From: Reticulascus tulasneorum
Taxonomy: Eukaryota; Ascomycota; Sordariomycetes; Glomerellales; Reticulascaceae
Length of the DNA: 64,000 bases
Assembly (NCBI GenBank): GCA_001557505.1
Contig: LSAX01000011.1
Location: 558,001 to 622,000, forward strand
Direction: 5' to 3'
This document shows, piece by piece, positions 24,337 through 36,505 of this stretch; within the stretch, counting starts at the first letter, position 1, and each line of letters begins with the position of its first letter. The notes beneath the pieces are model-generated. The model was given only the letters and a program-made list of their open reading frames with translations, had not been told where the DNA came from and did not search any database. A program made the translations under genes and the position numbers.

Positions 24337-27300
24337 CAGTTCGTTATACCTGGTGGCGCAAGATACGTCGCTCGGATTTCCGAGTCCACAGGAATATGGA
24401 AGAATCCTGTCCCCCAGTCGGTCTCTGCCTTGCCGTCCAGTGCATGTGTCGGGATACCTGCATCTGTACCATTCTTTTCATGTATGGAAGATCTCATGAG
24501 AACCGTCGTCCTACATTAGCCTACATTTTGCCTTGCCTTTGCTTGCACTGGGCCTGCCTGCCCTTGGTATAAATTTGCTTGCTTGCTTGCCTGCCTTTGG
24601 AAGGGGTCCCTACTGTACTGTCTCATGTACGGGCGGAGGAAGCAGTGCATCATGTACGCCGCATATGCAAGTACGATACAAGACATCTTACCGAGCTGGA
24701 GGTTTTTATGTTCCCTTTTTTTATGGTGGCCGAGATCCCTGGTCGATAGAACCCTCCAAACCAAACCACCAACCAAAAAAAAAAAAAAGGAACTTCTTCA
24801 ACAATGAATAAAAAGATGCACATTTTCGTCTTGGATACGGCACGAGACCCCCGCTCTCCACCGACGAAGATACTTCCTTGTCCATCGATCAAGCAGCTTC
24901 CCGCCTCGGATCGCTTCCCCCCTCCTCTCCCTTGCCTCCTTCCCTTCTTCCCTTCTCCCCCTCGAGCCAATGCGGCGACGACGGCGGCGGGTCTGTAGCT
25001 GCAGACAAGTGGGCTACGATTGCGGACGCGTTCGCGTGTGGGAAGCTGGGTTACATTCGCAACCCTCTTTTCCCACTATATTTGCGCATCTAGATGGGTC
25101 GAATCCGAAGGATCTCTAGGGTGCGCTGCATTTCGCGATTGCGAGGAGAGAGGGTCGGGCAAAGCACCAGCGCAGCCAACCACCCACCCACTCAGAGAGC
25201 CCAGACGCAAGTATGATTCGCATGGTGTACATACATCTCAAGTGCAGAACGATGCGCCACGCTATTTCGTGACCCTGTCCTGTATGACCTCAGATGCCAG
25301 CACAAGCGAAAATCGTCTCCTCCATTCATATCCCTTCCATGCGTCTTCATACGGAGGTAATGTAGAATGAGGTGCAGTAGCTCTCACCAGCCGCATACTT
25401 CGTTCCCGTTCACATCAGCATTTTCTTTCCCGGCCGAGTTAAGCTCCCGAGCCGTTGCTCGAATGTGGATGGGGGGATACGCTGCGAACATCCCATCCTC
25501 GAGACCCCCTCCATCTCGTCTCCGATGTGGAGGTCCATGCATATGAGTTAATATAGCGGGATTGAGCATCGCATATCAGTCGCGGCCATACATCATAGGG
25601 GATGCTCACATAGCATGTACGTATTACTAGGTTTTTGGTCGGCTTGCGAGACCGGCCAAGTTCTTGACACGGAAGTTGGCCATGAACGGGGTTCATGTCC
25701 CTCTGCGTTATTAGTCGCAAAGTGTGTTGATCGTTTGGCAAACAATAGGATACGACGTGCAGACTAGATCTACTTTCTATGAACCCGCTTCTGTACGCCA
25801 GTAACCCTTGGGGACATAACTCAATATCCACTTCGGATTTGACGAGGTTCTCTGTTCAATACAGCCTATACTCCGGGCGGGACTGAGAATGAAAGGGACG
25901 GTATCGTCGTTCGCAACTGAATCCGCCATAACCACCTTCTTGGCTGCGCTGTTGTGGAACGTTTGCCGGACTCCTCATTCAGGTTGTACGTACGTACGGT
26001 GGCCCACAGAGCTCCTCACTTGAGCTCCGTTGTTGCCAGGCCAAGCTTCGCTCCACGAATCTTGCCACATTCCGGCCATCATTCGACAGGCGGATGTGAA
26101 CACGGTACGCCAAACCGAAGTCGGTAGCTCGAGGGCCCAGTATGTGTAAAGTTTTTGAGAGTCATTTGCCGCAAATGCCAGGTAAACGAGCAAAGTCGTG
26201 CGTAGTCGTGTTGACTTTCACGGCCTCCTCAATCACATCTTCAATGTAATAATGTCGGTGTGTCATGTCGATGCGTGCTCTCAACCGAACTTTCGTTCAG
26301 CTTCTGATCTTCAGACTCTTCTTCTTCTTCGTCACGTAGTCCAGGCTCATTACCGCCATTGGAATGATGTCGCCGCCAAGAGAAGTAAGGCACTGGCCTT
26401 CCCAGCTCTCAAGCTCAACGATTCTGTGTCTCGTCTAAGAGTCCGGGATGCAGCACAGCCAATGTTATCAACAGTATCAGCATAGTTGAATCTAGCCTCG
26501 TCCACTGTGGTCTGTGGATACGATCAATACAGAACTTCGAACGGAATAAGTCATCACTCGAACGGTCGGAATGTGAGTTCTCGTGGCATGGATGGAATAG
26601 AATAGACTTCATCGAATCCCAAGAGTACTGGAATTGGCAATGCAATGGCCTCTAGAGCAGTCTTGGTGATCTACTTCATGTCCATTACATGGCTTTGTTC
26701 CAGGGAGGGCTTGTTTAGCCTTGACCCCGAACGTGCGGTGCATTTCTTACTCTCTCGGACGTCTGGCAGGAGATTAGACTGGAGCGAATGGCCAAGGTGC
26801 GTTGACTTACGAGTGAAAGTGAAGCCTACGGAACCCATAATAGTCTAGCAAACCTTTGAGCTGTATATTTCACAACTCGATCTGGTCCCCGTCGTGAAAA
26901 GGGGCATTAGCTTGGCAGGTTGGACTTCTAGCCCCCTAATGTAGACCGGGTTGGACCTGGGAACCTGGAGCAGCGCCGCAATCATCATGCCGGCAAAAGT
27001 AACCAGGCTGCCATAATTGATGGATGAATATATCGGATCGGCGCGACAGCAGAGCAAGGAGGAAACATGCGGCGGCAGCGAGTGTGGCAAGCAATTTGGT
27101 GGCAGGCGAGGTTTGCGAATCGGTTAGCCACCGTAATGCAATGAGGTGGGATACCGTGGGTAGTGGGAGCGTAGTCTCTCACCAGGTGCATGAACACCTG
27201 GGGCAGCATGATTAACACAGCTATTATACATGGCCACAGCCGACTGCAATTACAGGGAGACACCTAGGCCATAGCGAAACATGGATGGGTGGTGGTCAAG

Positions 27301-27529
27301 GCAGAAAGGAGCGAGAGAGGTGGTCTGCTTTTCTTCCAGGTTAGCAAAGCCAAAGCGGAGGCGGAGGAGTGGCATAGTGCATGGCGCCCAGCAGGAGAGA
27401 TCTACCCGCCAACAGCGGTTAAGTCGGTGATGCGCATCGAAATCACAACAATTCCCGGCCTTTCGTGCAGAGCAGCTGTAATAAAGACTGGCGGGTTCTC
27501 CCTGCATGACAGATGATAGGCCATAGGTT

Positions 27530-27552
27530 GAACCAGCCCGATTGGCTGGTTC
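27530..27552. repeat. Perfect 9-bp inverted repeat, 5-nt loop
   Basis: GAACCAGCC at 27530-27538 and its exact reverse complement GGCTGGTTC at 27544-27552 are separated by CGATT. No run of T follows on either strand, so a simple pol III terminator role is not suggested. Confidence 0.8.
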
Positions 27553-27649
27553 TATTTCAAAGTGGGAAAACATCGCGAAATGTGGTTGCCGGAATATAAT
27601 GTCTAGATGGCATTGATGAGGGCGGAAATTGTCGAGTCAATGGGAGTAG

Positions 27650-27670
27650 ATCTCTCTCTCTCTCTCTCTG
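27650..27670. repeat. (TC)n microsatellite
   Basis: TC dinucleotide run about 400 bp upstream of the BRCT gene; such pyrimidine tracts are also common in fungal promoters. Confidence 0.9.
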
Positions 27671-28063
27671 TGTGCCTCTCTCTTTTCTCATTATCCGGAC
27701 CACCAGTGGGTTTAAGGTGCTAATGCTGCTGGGGGAACAGTGGAGTTGAAGCGATCCACTGGAGTGAGGTTGGTTGGCTTTGATTTGCTTTGATATGATT
27801 TTAGGCGGAAATGGGTTCTCATGTGACTTCGCGCGTCCAACGTGCCTCGGGCCATGACCTTAGGAGCCACAGGTTGATGGGTGTCTTTGAATATGGGACT
27901 CTAGCGTGGGCGCGTCACGCCAGCAACGAGGGACTCTTTGTTCAGATGTGAAATAAATGCCCAACGAACTGGAATCCTCCAAAATCAACAAGCCCATGCG
28001 CACAACATCACTCGCTTCTCAATGCCCCCCAATCCCACACCGCGCTGATTTCCACCATCCAAG

Positions 28064-28928
28064 ATGTCGAAGAACCCACATCCACCACTCGCGAAGCCCA
28101 AATTCGGCAAGAGCTTTGACCCTTGGAATTCTTCCTCGACGGGCCACCAGCGCGCTGAAAATGGGCCTAGCACCCACTGGCGTGCGTCTCGCAACCTCAA
28201 GCTGAACGAGCAGTTCGTCGCCGGCCACACGGGCGGGAAGCGGATGAGCGATACCTGCGGCGCCGGTAGCGAGGACTACGATGAGAAGCTGAAGATGGTA
28301 GTCTCCAAGGAGGTGCGAGCAAGAGCGAAGGCCAGCGTCATGGACATGCTTGCACAACCAGGCAGTATGATGACTACTCTTACGCCGACCTCGCTATCTG
28401 CAGACGACGGAGAGAGCTTGACGGCCGAGGACAAGTTGACTAACACAAGGGCGAGGGAGGACGAGGAGAAGGAGGAGAAGAGAAAGGCCAGCAGGGGGAT
28501 CTTCGATGGCTTGGTGATCTACGTGAATGGGAGTACGCATCCCTTGGTTTCCGACCATAAGCTGAAGCGGCTGCTCGTGGAGAACGGGGCGAACATGTCA
28601 CTCCATCTCGGACGAAGAAAGGTCACCCACGTCATCATTGGAAGGCCGGCAGGGATAGGAACCGGCGCGGGAGGCGGTCTTGCGGCCCGGAAGTTGGAAA
28701 AGGAGATCAGGAGGATTGGCGGATGTGGGGTGAAGTATGTCGGCGTCGAGTGGTAAGAAGATCCTTCTCTACGAAGATTTGTAGAATCCTGAGCATGTGC
28801 GCTGACATGATGATAGGGTTCTCGAAAGTATGAAAGCGGGCTGTCGACTGCCAGAGGCAAAGTTCGCTTGTCTCAAGATTGCCTCAAAGGGCCAGCAAAG
28901 TGTCTACAACTTGTATGCGAAGGAATGA
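28064..28928 (+). CDS. BRCT-domain protein (Rev1-like BRCT)
   Basis: Small protein with a single BRCT domain, a phosphopeptide or DNA-end binding module of DNA-damage proteins. Exons 28064-28752 and 28817-28928 give 266 residues. The intron 28753-28816 (GTAAGA...ATAG) splits the conserved BRCT tryptophan codon (GVEW|VLESM). Residues 1-140 are basic, polar and probably disordered (LAKPKFGKSFDPW; a KEVRARAKASVMDML helix; an acidic/basic EEKEEKRKASRG stretch). The BRCT spans about 143-255: IFDGLVIYVNGST, KLKRLLVENGANMSLHLGRRKVTHVI, KYVGVEWVLESMKAG. The insertion-free REV1-type pattern is clear, but polymerase domains are absent, so it is not REV1 itself. Role in repair is inferred from the domain only. 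Confidence 0.85.
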
Positions 28929-31327
28929 GACATTGGGCCAGCATCAGGGACCCAAGATTAAACGGGTCCATTGTGAAATTGTTTTTTCCCTTGGGTGACA
29001 GAGCATGGACGAGCGGTCGTTGGTGTCGTATTTTATCGCGGGCTATTTCAGGGGCATTGATTTGGATGGCTTTCGGGCTGCGCTGCAGCTACAACTTGCA
29101 TCAAGGGGCTAGGGTATGGGTGTGGAGGAGCATAGCATGGACGTCAGGTATAAGGCGTCGGAAGCATTGGACGGCGGCATAGGGAGGCTCTTGTATCAAA
29201 TGCGTATTAACAAAACCATCTTGTTGATTTTAACATTTCTCTCTTCGAGTCAGATCCCCATCGACTGATGACTTGCCACATTTGTTCTCTTCGGAGCCCT
29301 AACTTGCCAGTTCCTCCCTCAAGAAGAGTGCTTCTGGAATACATTCCGGGAGAGGACATGCTAGATTGGATCGTTTTTATGTATCGTCCACTCTACCTAC
29401 TTTAGACGTTGGCCCCCAGCGATCGCAACTTCGTTTTGTTTCTCATTGGGCAAACAACAGTCGAACGCAGTAGGCAGATTATACTGAACAGTCTCTGCGT
29501 TCATCCTGCTTGCTGCTGTCACTACTACGCGGTCCAGCTGGACACGCTACACATCCGTGACCACTAGCGTTCAGCTAGCGACCTGGGGTTATATACCCAG
29601 AGACCTCTCTTTCCTACAGATGATCGAAATCGACGAGATCAGCCAGATCTAACTCCCATATCAAGACTGCTTCTAAATTCCGAACTGGCCTCCGTCATGA
29701 ACGTCCGCAGTGAGATTCATTCAGCACAATCGATCCCGACAAGTGCCGACCTATTACCCTCGCCCGCGAAGTTCCAACCTCTCACCGACGACACCAAAGC
29801 AATATAATCGTACAACCTTGTGGATAGCTTCTCCTCCCTCTAGTCTCCTTTCTCGCAGTCACACAGCCCGTATTGCTTGCCCCGTGTACGTCTGTGGAAC
29901 CCATCTCCCCAACGCGTGACGAGCTTTCTTCCACCCAGCCAGCCAGAGCTCCCAGTCATTATGACGTCCAGCCTGTATATCAGCATGTGGAGTAGTTTCT
30001 CTGACAATCAGACTCAGGCTCTTGTTTCTGGCTATCCGTTTCGAGTCATCTGCGATCCCGTGCTTCCTCCCGTAGCCAGTCGCACATGTTTGGGGGCGAC
30101 CCGAATATGTGTAACCGCAAGCGATACGGGCTCGCAGGCGTCTTGACGACGCGCCTCTCTAGCTAGGTGAGCTGGACATAGATTGGCGGCTTAGTCTGTG
30201 GTTCAGTGGAACAGATGGATGGTTGTCTTGATCTCGTGGCGATGCCGGCGCTTCCTGGCGACATGCGATTAGTGTGAGACTCCATGTGTTGGGAAATCAG
30301 CAAGGAATAACGAAGGCGAACATGCAGCACATATATTAACCCGTGCTAGACATTAGTGGAACATCTGGTGTTCGATTTCTGTCCTCGTAAGTGTTGTTCC
30401 ATCGTGATGGTTATGATAGGGCAAGAGGTGACGTACTGTTGCTGCTACTTTCAGGGACGTAACGAGGTTAATGAAACTTGGAGATATCTGTGCGGAAGTC
30501 AGAACACATTCAGTGTTATCAGAATGCCCATAGCACTTGATGGTGTGACATGGGCGATGCTTTAATCCGTAAAAATGAGGAAAGGGGCAAAAAAGAGGCT
30601 CCAGCTAGATTCGAATTCGTGACCTCTCCAGCAGAAAGGATCAACGGCCACCTCCTAGAGCGGCATCTCCCACAGTATCTACATGTATAGTAGTAGAAAA
30701 CGGCAAAAGCTCAGTACCCAAGCTTCAGAAGCTTGAGCACTTGCGAAATTACCTTTTTCAAGGCTGTTTCATCAGTAGGATCTTTAGGAATCCGCCCCCC
30801 ATTACCCCATAGAACCACATCCGCCTACCGGTCAAGATGCGTGGGTGTGAGCTTATGTCCCTTTTACCTCTCTAGAGCCTTGCCTTTATCCTCCCGCAGG
30901 AAGGGGTTAGAGTTTAGTTTACTAAGCGTTGGTACGAAGTACGGAACCGTTGGACTAACTCGCTCTCTAGTGAGGTGATCACTTTACTTGTGAATACGGA
31001 CAACTATTTTGAACTATAGGGGATAATCTCATGGGCGGTCTGCAAGGGGGCACGTGATTGGAGGGTATGGAGGATTTATTTTGGAAGTTTGGGCGTGTAG
31101 AAGGAGTGGTGGTGAGCTGAGGTAGAGATGAAGTGGTGGGATCTGCTTCGAAATAGGGGTCATAGATATACACAAATCACTGGGGATGGATCTGGGCTTG
31201 GAAATGGATTGTCAGCAACCCTTCCCAATACAGAGTCGATCAGTAAGGCGGCTGGCTACCACAGTTTCCCTGATGCATACAGAGAGAAGCAATATCGTCT
31301 TGGCCATCTGCTGAATTCGTCCGTTTC
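28929..31327. other. 2.4-kb gap between BRCT and acyl-CoA synthetase genes
   Basis: Two convergent 3' ends flank this gap. Short open frames of up to 106 codons were seen with no domain or consistent splicing. It contains a tRNA-like sequence on the minus strand near 30598-30661, listed under findings. No other gene is supported. Confidence 0.5.
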
Positions 31328-33657
31328 TCAAAGCTTCGGACGTGCCTCGGTGCTCTTGTGCGCATCTCCTTTCGTCTTGAAGTATTCTTCAATCTTCCCC
31401 CTTGCAACATCGACTACACTTCCATCCTCCACTGTGCTCGGCACCTGAACCTCTTTATCAAACTCGCCATGCACGGCGTTCTCGAGCAGCTCCCTGAGAA
31501 CCCTTCGCAGGGTCTTCCCCGACCTCGTTTTGGGGATCATGCCCTTCCCCTGAATCATCCCACCCAGAGTCGCAATGGCCCCTACCTGAGCCCGGACGAG
31601 CTTCTGTATCTCGCTGGCGAGATTCTCATCTAGCACCGCGGAGGTGGGGTGGTCGGGCGTGGAGAGGGTGATGAATGCGAAAGGGAGCTGGCCCTTGAGG
31701 GAGTCAGGGATGCCGACTACGCAGGCTTCCGCGACGAGGGGGTGTGAAGTTATGGCCTGCTCGAGCCCACCTGGAAATGTGAGTTGTGATTCATAGTTCG
31801 AGGGGATATGGACTTACTGCTTGAAAGTCTGTGAGCGCTGACGTTCATAACGTCGTCATTCCGAGACATGACGTTCACGTAGCCCTCGGCATCAATGTAG
31901 CCAGCATCTCCTGTGTCTAGCCATTTACCATCAAACCTCTTCAGATAGCCCTTGTAGAACCTCTCTTCGTCTTGCCACAGCGTCCGGAAAGCTGTCGGGG
32001 CTAAGGGCAAGCCCAGCACGATGTTTCCCATCGAGCCTCTCGCGACCTCCTTCCCACTGTCATCCACAATCCGAATGTCAAATCCAGGCATTGCTTTCCC
32101 AGCACTACCCGGCTTTATCTTCGGGGGTGGGTGGTCTCGAATATCTGTCTTCCGATCTTTTCCAGCGTGGGCCACGAGTGCTCTGCCCGTGATGGGGGAG
32201 CCTGATTCCGTCGACCACCAGTTGTCGATTACGTGGGCATCTTTGGCACCGTACTTCTCCAGTAATTCCTGGTACATGGTAATAATAGCTGGCTCCGAGC
32301 GCTCGCCGGCAAGGAAGAGCCCCTTCAGGGATCTAAGACCTCCTCGGTCTCCTATTTGCTTCAATAGTTTGTTGTCTGGATCATCCCGCTTGATAGCTCG
32401 AAGAGCTGTTGGTGCTGTGAACAAGCTGTTGACCTTGTATTCCTCCACAATCCGCCAGAATGCAGAAGCGTCTGGTGTTCCAACTGGCTTGCCTTCATAT
32501 ATTACGGTTGCTGCTCCAGTAAACAGGGGCGCGTATGCAATGTAGCCATGTCCTACAACCTGATCGTGGCGTTAGTCTTGCTCAATTCCCGGAGGGCAAA
32601 CTCAATGTACGACACCAAAGACTGAAGACCAGTCTGGCGTGTATGAACGAACAGCAACCCCCAAGCAGGAAGATAACTCACCCAACCGATATCTGAAGCA
32701 GTACATATGACATCTCCTGGTCCATGAATACCAAAGAGATAGCTGATGGAGAGGTGCAGGCCAACTGCATGTCCAGCAGCATCTCTCAATACACCCTTAG
32801 GCGTACCGGTTGTGCCCGACGTGTGGATGATATAAATTGGATCCGTCGACTTGATAGGGACACAGTCTGCTCGGACGCCTCTGGCTCGGCAGCTTTTGAC
32901 GATACTCTGCCAATTTCGCTCGCCCTCTCCCTTCTTGACCGGATTCCAGCGGACTTGGTCGCGCTGCCATATGATGATCTTCTTTGGCTTGTGGGTTGAG
33001 ATACGCACTGCCTCTTCCACAAATGGACGGTAGCTCATCGGAGGCTTATTTCCATCGATACCGCAAGACGCCGTGAGTATAGCGACGGGCTGGGACGCTT
33101 CTATTCTCTGAGCCAAAGCATTCGGAGCAAAGCCGCCGAAGACGACGGCGTGGATCCCCCCTAACCTGCTGACTGACAGAATGCCAATCAACGCAGCGGG
33201 GATCATAGGCACTGGGTGGGTCAGTCTCAGCAACAGAACTGGGCATGTTGGAACCCCAATGGTGATTAGTCTTACTGTAAACCAACACAACATCCCCTTT
33301 CTTCACGCCCTCTTCCCGAAGAGCACCAGCGAACACCTCGACCTCATCGAGCAGCTGCTTGTAAGTAAACTTTTGCTTTGTATTAGTTACCGGGCTGTCA
33401 TAATATATGGCCGGGGCGTCGCCGTTGCCGTTATGGACATGCCGGTCGACACAGTTGTAGCAGGTTGAGATCTCGCCGTCCGGGAACCACACCCACGAGT
33501 CGTGCGTGACACCGCTCTTCAACGTTTTCTTCGTAATCTGCAGCGTCGAAGATGGCTTCTTATGCCAGTGGAGATGCTCCGCTTGCTGCGCCCAGAAGGA
33601 CTCCGGGTCTTCTAGAGAATGCCGCAGAACCTCATCTTGAGGATGTAAGTCGTCCAT
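31328..33657 (-). CDS. Acyl-CoA synthetase of the propionate/acetate-CoA ligase type (PrpE/ACSS3-like)
   Basis: AMP-forming ligase making acyl-CoA from a short-chain acid (probably propionate), ATP and CoA. Four exons, 33657-33276, 33211-32682, 32559-31818 and 31770-31328, give 698 residues. Introns are 33275-33212, 32681-32560 (122 bp) and 31817-31771. Start MDDLHPQDEV is the only in-frame ATG; the frame is open above it without one. The N-terminal ACS domain (ESFWAQQAEHLHWHKKP) is followed by GGIHAVVFGGF, the P-loop HTSGTTGTPKG (residues 257-267), DIGW, WWSTESG, DTGDAGYID and the C-terminal PKTRSGK. In the last motif Lys637 is the catalytic, acetylation-regulated lysine. The C-terminus is Pro-Lys-Leu, a weak PTS1-like tripeptide. 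Propionyl-CoA rather than acetyl-CoA is inferred from the overall PrpE/ACSS3-like character. Confidence 0.9.
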
Positions 33658-36505
33658 GATTGTTCTCTTGTGTGGCGAAGAATGGATCACAGGCCAGGGC
33701 TGGGAGGATTTACAACTGAGGTGTATAATATGCAGCAAGATCTAAACCCAGCTTTGTCCTCGAGTTAATTTACTGGAATGGATCAATGGGATGCCATTGC
33801 TTTGTGAGTGAAGCACGGGTGGATGTTCTAGACCGGCTACGATGACGGGTATTTCCCCGCATTTTCCGCTGCTCCGGGCAGATCGTCAGCACTACCGACC
33901 ACCACACCGAACTTACAGCCGATCCTGCCAATCTCGTCCGGCCCAGCGACGGGCTCAAAAGGTTGTAGGACGACATGTGGACGAGTCAATTGGCCACTCC
34001 GTGAATCTCTGGTCTTGGAACGATAATGTAGAAAGGGTTCTCCCTCAGATGATCCCTCACTAATTAGCTCTTGAATCGCGGCATGCGTGTGATCCCAAAT
34101 AACCACTTCACTGCCTCACGTCTCTCAACTACGCTAGGCGGACAAATGAGATATCGTAGGTTGTGCTAAACTTGGCTTGGGGAGTGAATAGGCTGCTGAA
34201 ATTTATGAATATAACAAACGTCTTGCCAGAGAAGTGCCACTAAACTTCCACGTAGATGAATCCTATTGTACGGTCCTACGGCCAGTAATCCGAGGTTGTA
34301 TAGAAGTTCTACCACGTTATCTGCTCCTAGCCCAGTTTCCCAAATCTAGACAATCACGTACGAGTTATGTGCTGTTGAATCTCCTTCTCTCGCTTTCGAT
34401 TTGCCGAGGCCCTGTAGGATGATCCTGCGTTCGAGACCTTCGTTAGAGACAGACAGACACATACAAGGCAGCTCACTAGCTCTAACCAACAGCGGAAATG
34501 AGGCCTAACAAGGAACAATCCCAACTATCGAATAAAATATGCCTAGCAAGCTTGCATTTCAGCCTTCAGCAATCAATGTCGAAAGAGACACCCCCCTACA
34601 AGCTCGACGCCGTCACAATCTACAGATATGAAACCAACCTCTTCACCTTCCCCAAAGAAACACCGGTGCGATGCGACGCGACACGACCACGCCCATCTCT
34701 CGCCGTGCCTCTAGCGCGCCCTGGCGTATCTTCTCGGCTCGATTTCAACGGGGGAGGGGGGGCTAATCTTGCAGAAGAGGCTTCCCCAATGAAAAACACT
34801 CCGAAATTCCCGACCAAGATGCAAGTAGGCGGAGTGGCACTCACAAACACCGCAATCTCGCTTGGTCTCTTCGGTGGTTTCACCGAAAGGAGAGGGTGTG
34901 CACTTATCATGGGGGAAGTGTGCTGGCTTATGTTATTTACCGCGGGGAGTTTTTCCAACACTGGACAGGCAGGGCAGGTGACGAAGGGAGTTATCCCAGA
35001 AGTCCACTCACACTTCGATTTATGCAGGTACGCCTTGGCATAGATGTGGCCAGGTCCAAGAGAGGAACCGCCACCACGACAGATCAACGAACAACAACAT
35101 GTGCGTGCGACGTACGTGCCGTACTACATGCACAGTAGGAATCTCCAAGTTTGCGCAGACGACTAGATAGTTGCGTAATTGCGAGATAGTGCTTTTACGC
35201 AGTGACGTATAGACTTGCTCGCAAGCGAAATGAGCCCAGCTAAAAACTCTGCAGGTCAAGCTTGGGGGTCCCGATAACCGCGCACACCAAACCGCTCACC
35301 AAATCTCCTTCACATGCAGAGAGACTTTTTGCCTGTTACCGACATGTCGCAGTGAGTGCTAGCCATGAATAATCTGGGAAATGGGCTGCCACCTCCCCCT
35401 CCCCTCCCCCCGGGCGAGCCCGGAGAAGCTCGAAACGGTAGTGCAGAGGCACAAGCGCCAGGGCCTGCTGTTTTGATGGTCTGCGCTTCTTTTCCCGGGT
35501 CAATGGCAATATGATGGATGTTATTGCGTCGGACGGCATGAAATTCGCCTTTTCTATGTGTTCTAGGTAGATCATGGAGACGTGACCGTAGTGAAGATCA
35601 GACAGACTGTGGATGCTGTCTCAAATTCAACGTCGATAACCTAAAATACATCCGAGTAGTTCAGGATGCGGACGACCGGCCCCATTAATCGGCATCTAAA
35701 ACGGAGTTCCGAGAAACTTTGGATGGCTGGACTTCACGCGATTCAGGAAACTCAAAAAAGGTAGAAAGATGCCGGACCAAAACTGATCTCCCAGCAATGC
35801 TTTAGAACTATCATACAAGAAGGCTCGCCAGCATTGATGAGGTTGACAAGAGACCATAAACACGCCCGCCGTTTTCAAAACAAGGGTCTCGACTCGCCGA
35901 GACAGAGGCTATAGACATCGTTGTAGGAAAGGAAAAAATGTGTACACGAAATGGATGTCTTCGGCGAGCACGAGAAACGAAGTTTTGTCCGAGGATATTC
36001 TTCTCGAGGGTTGAAAACGCGTTGATATTTGTCAAAAGAGGCAGGATTTGTCGCGAGACCAGACCAAATCGAAAACCCTATCGTGAACACATTATATTCC
36101 CAACCCCGAAAAGTGGTATAGACCGCACACACAGGTAATTGGGTTCTCCAGTGGCGACATGGCAGCCCCGAACACCGAGACAAAAAAGCAAGTACAAGAA
36201 TTGTAGCAACAAACCCCCTGCAAAGCTTGGCCGTGATTTGCTTAGACAAGACTCCATGGTGCAATGCAGAATAATGTACCGGTTCTCCGTGTCGTATGTT
36301 CCGCTTCTCTTCCCCGTTGTCTATCCGACAATCTAAACTCTTTCTCCTCCCCTCCACTCCATCTCGTTGGCGTAAACCAAACCCGCTTTCACAACTGCTC
36401 TCCCGTCGTCATGGTAGATGGCGATGGCTCCGACGCATTAAGGTATTACCGTACAAAAGAAACCGTAGATTCAGACGTGGATGGCGAGGCGTGTAAGTGG
36501 TCGAT
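33658..36505. other. 2.8-kb gap, acyl-CoA synthetase promoter side
   Basis: Contains the promoter of the synthetase (minus strand) and the 3' side of the CCG-6-like gene. The longest open frame, 34498-35043 plus (181 codons), has no recognised domain, no conserved-looking core and a mirror frame of nearly equal length on the other strand, so I do not call it. A single ACGCGT occurs at 36017. Confidence 0.5.

Larger units (their letters stand above)
13261..28063. other. 14.8-kb stretch without a recognisable gene
   Basis: Between the StuA leader and the BRCT gene I find no open frame with a domain, no convincing multi-exon model, no tRNA and no mobile element. The longest open frame (194 codons, 13811-14395) has composition typical of chance translation. 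The stretch contains homopolymer C/G runs (14680-14700, 14937-14947), a TGGACT minisatellite, TG, AC, TC and ATGT microsatellites, TACGTA palindromes and a perfect 9-bp hairpin at 27530-27552. StuA lies at its left end transcribing away from it, so much of it may be distal regulatory DNA for stuA or non-coding transcription units; that is inference. Confidence 0.5.

Noticed and set aside
15263..27580. StuA-type response elements (WCGCGWNM) at 15263, 16480, 20257, 25026, 25131 and 27573, suggesting autoregulation
   Set aside because: The degenerate motif is expected about once per kilobase on both strands; the number seen is not above expectation.
34498..35043. 181-codon plus-strand frame
   Set aside because: No recognised domain, and a comparable mirror frame (34620-35087) on the minus strand points to composition rather than coding.
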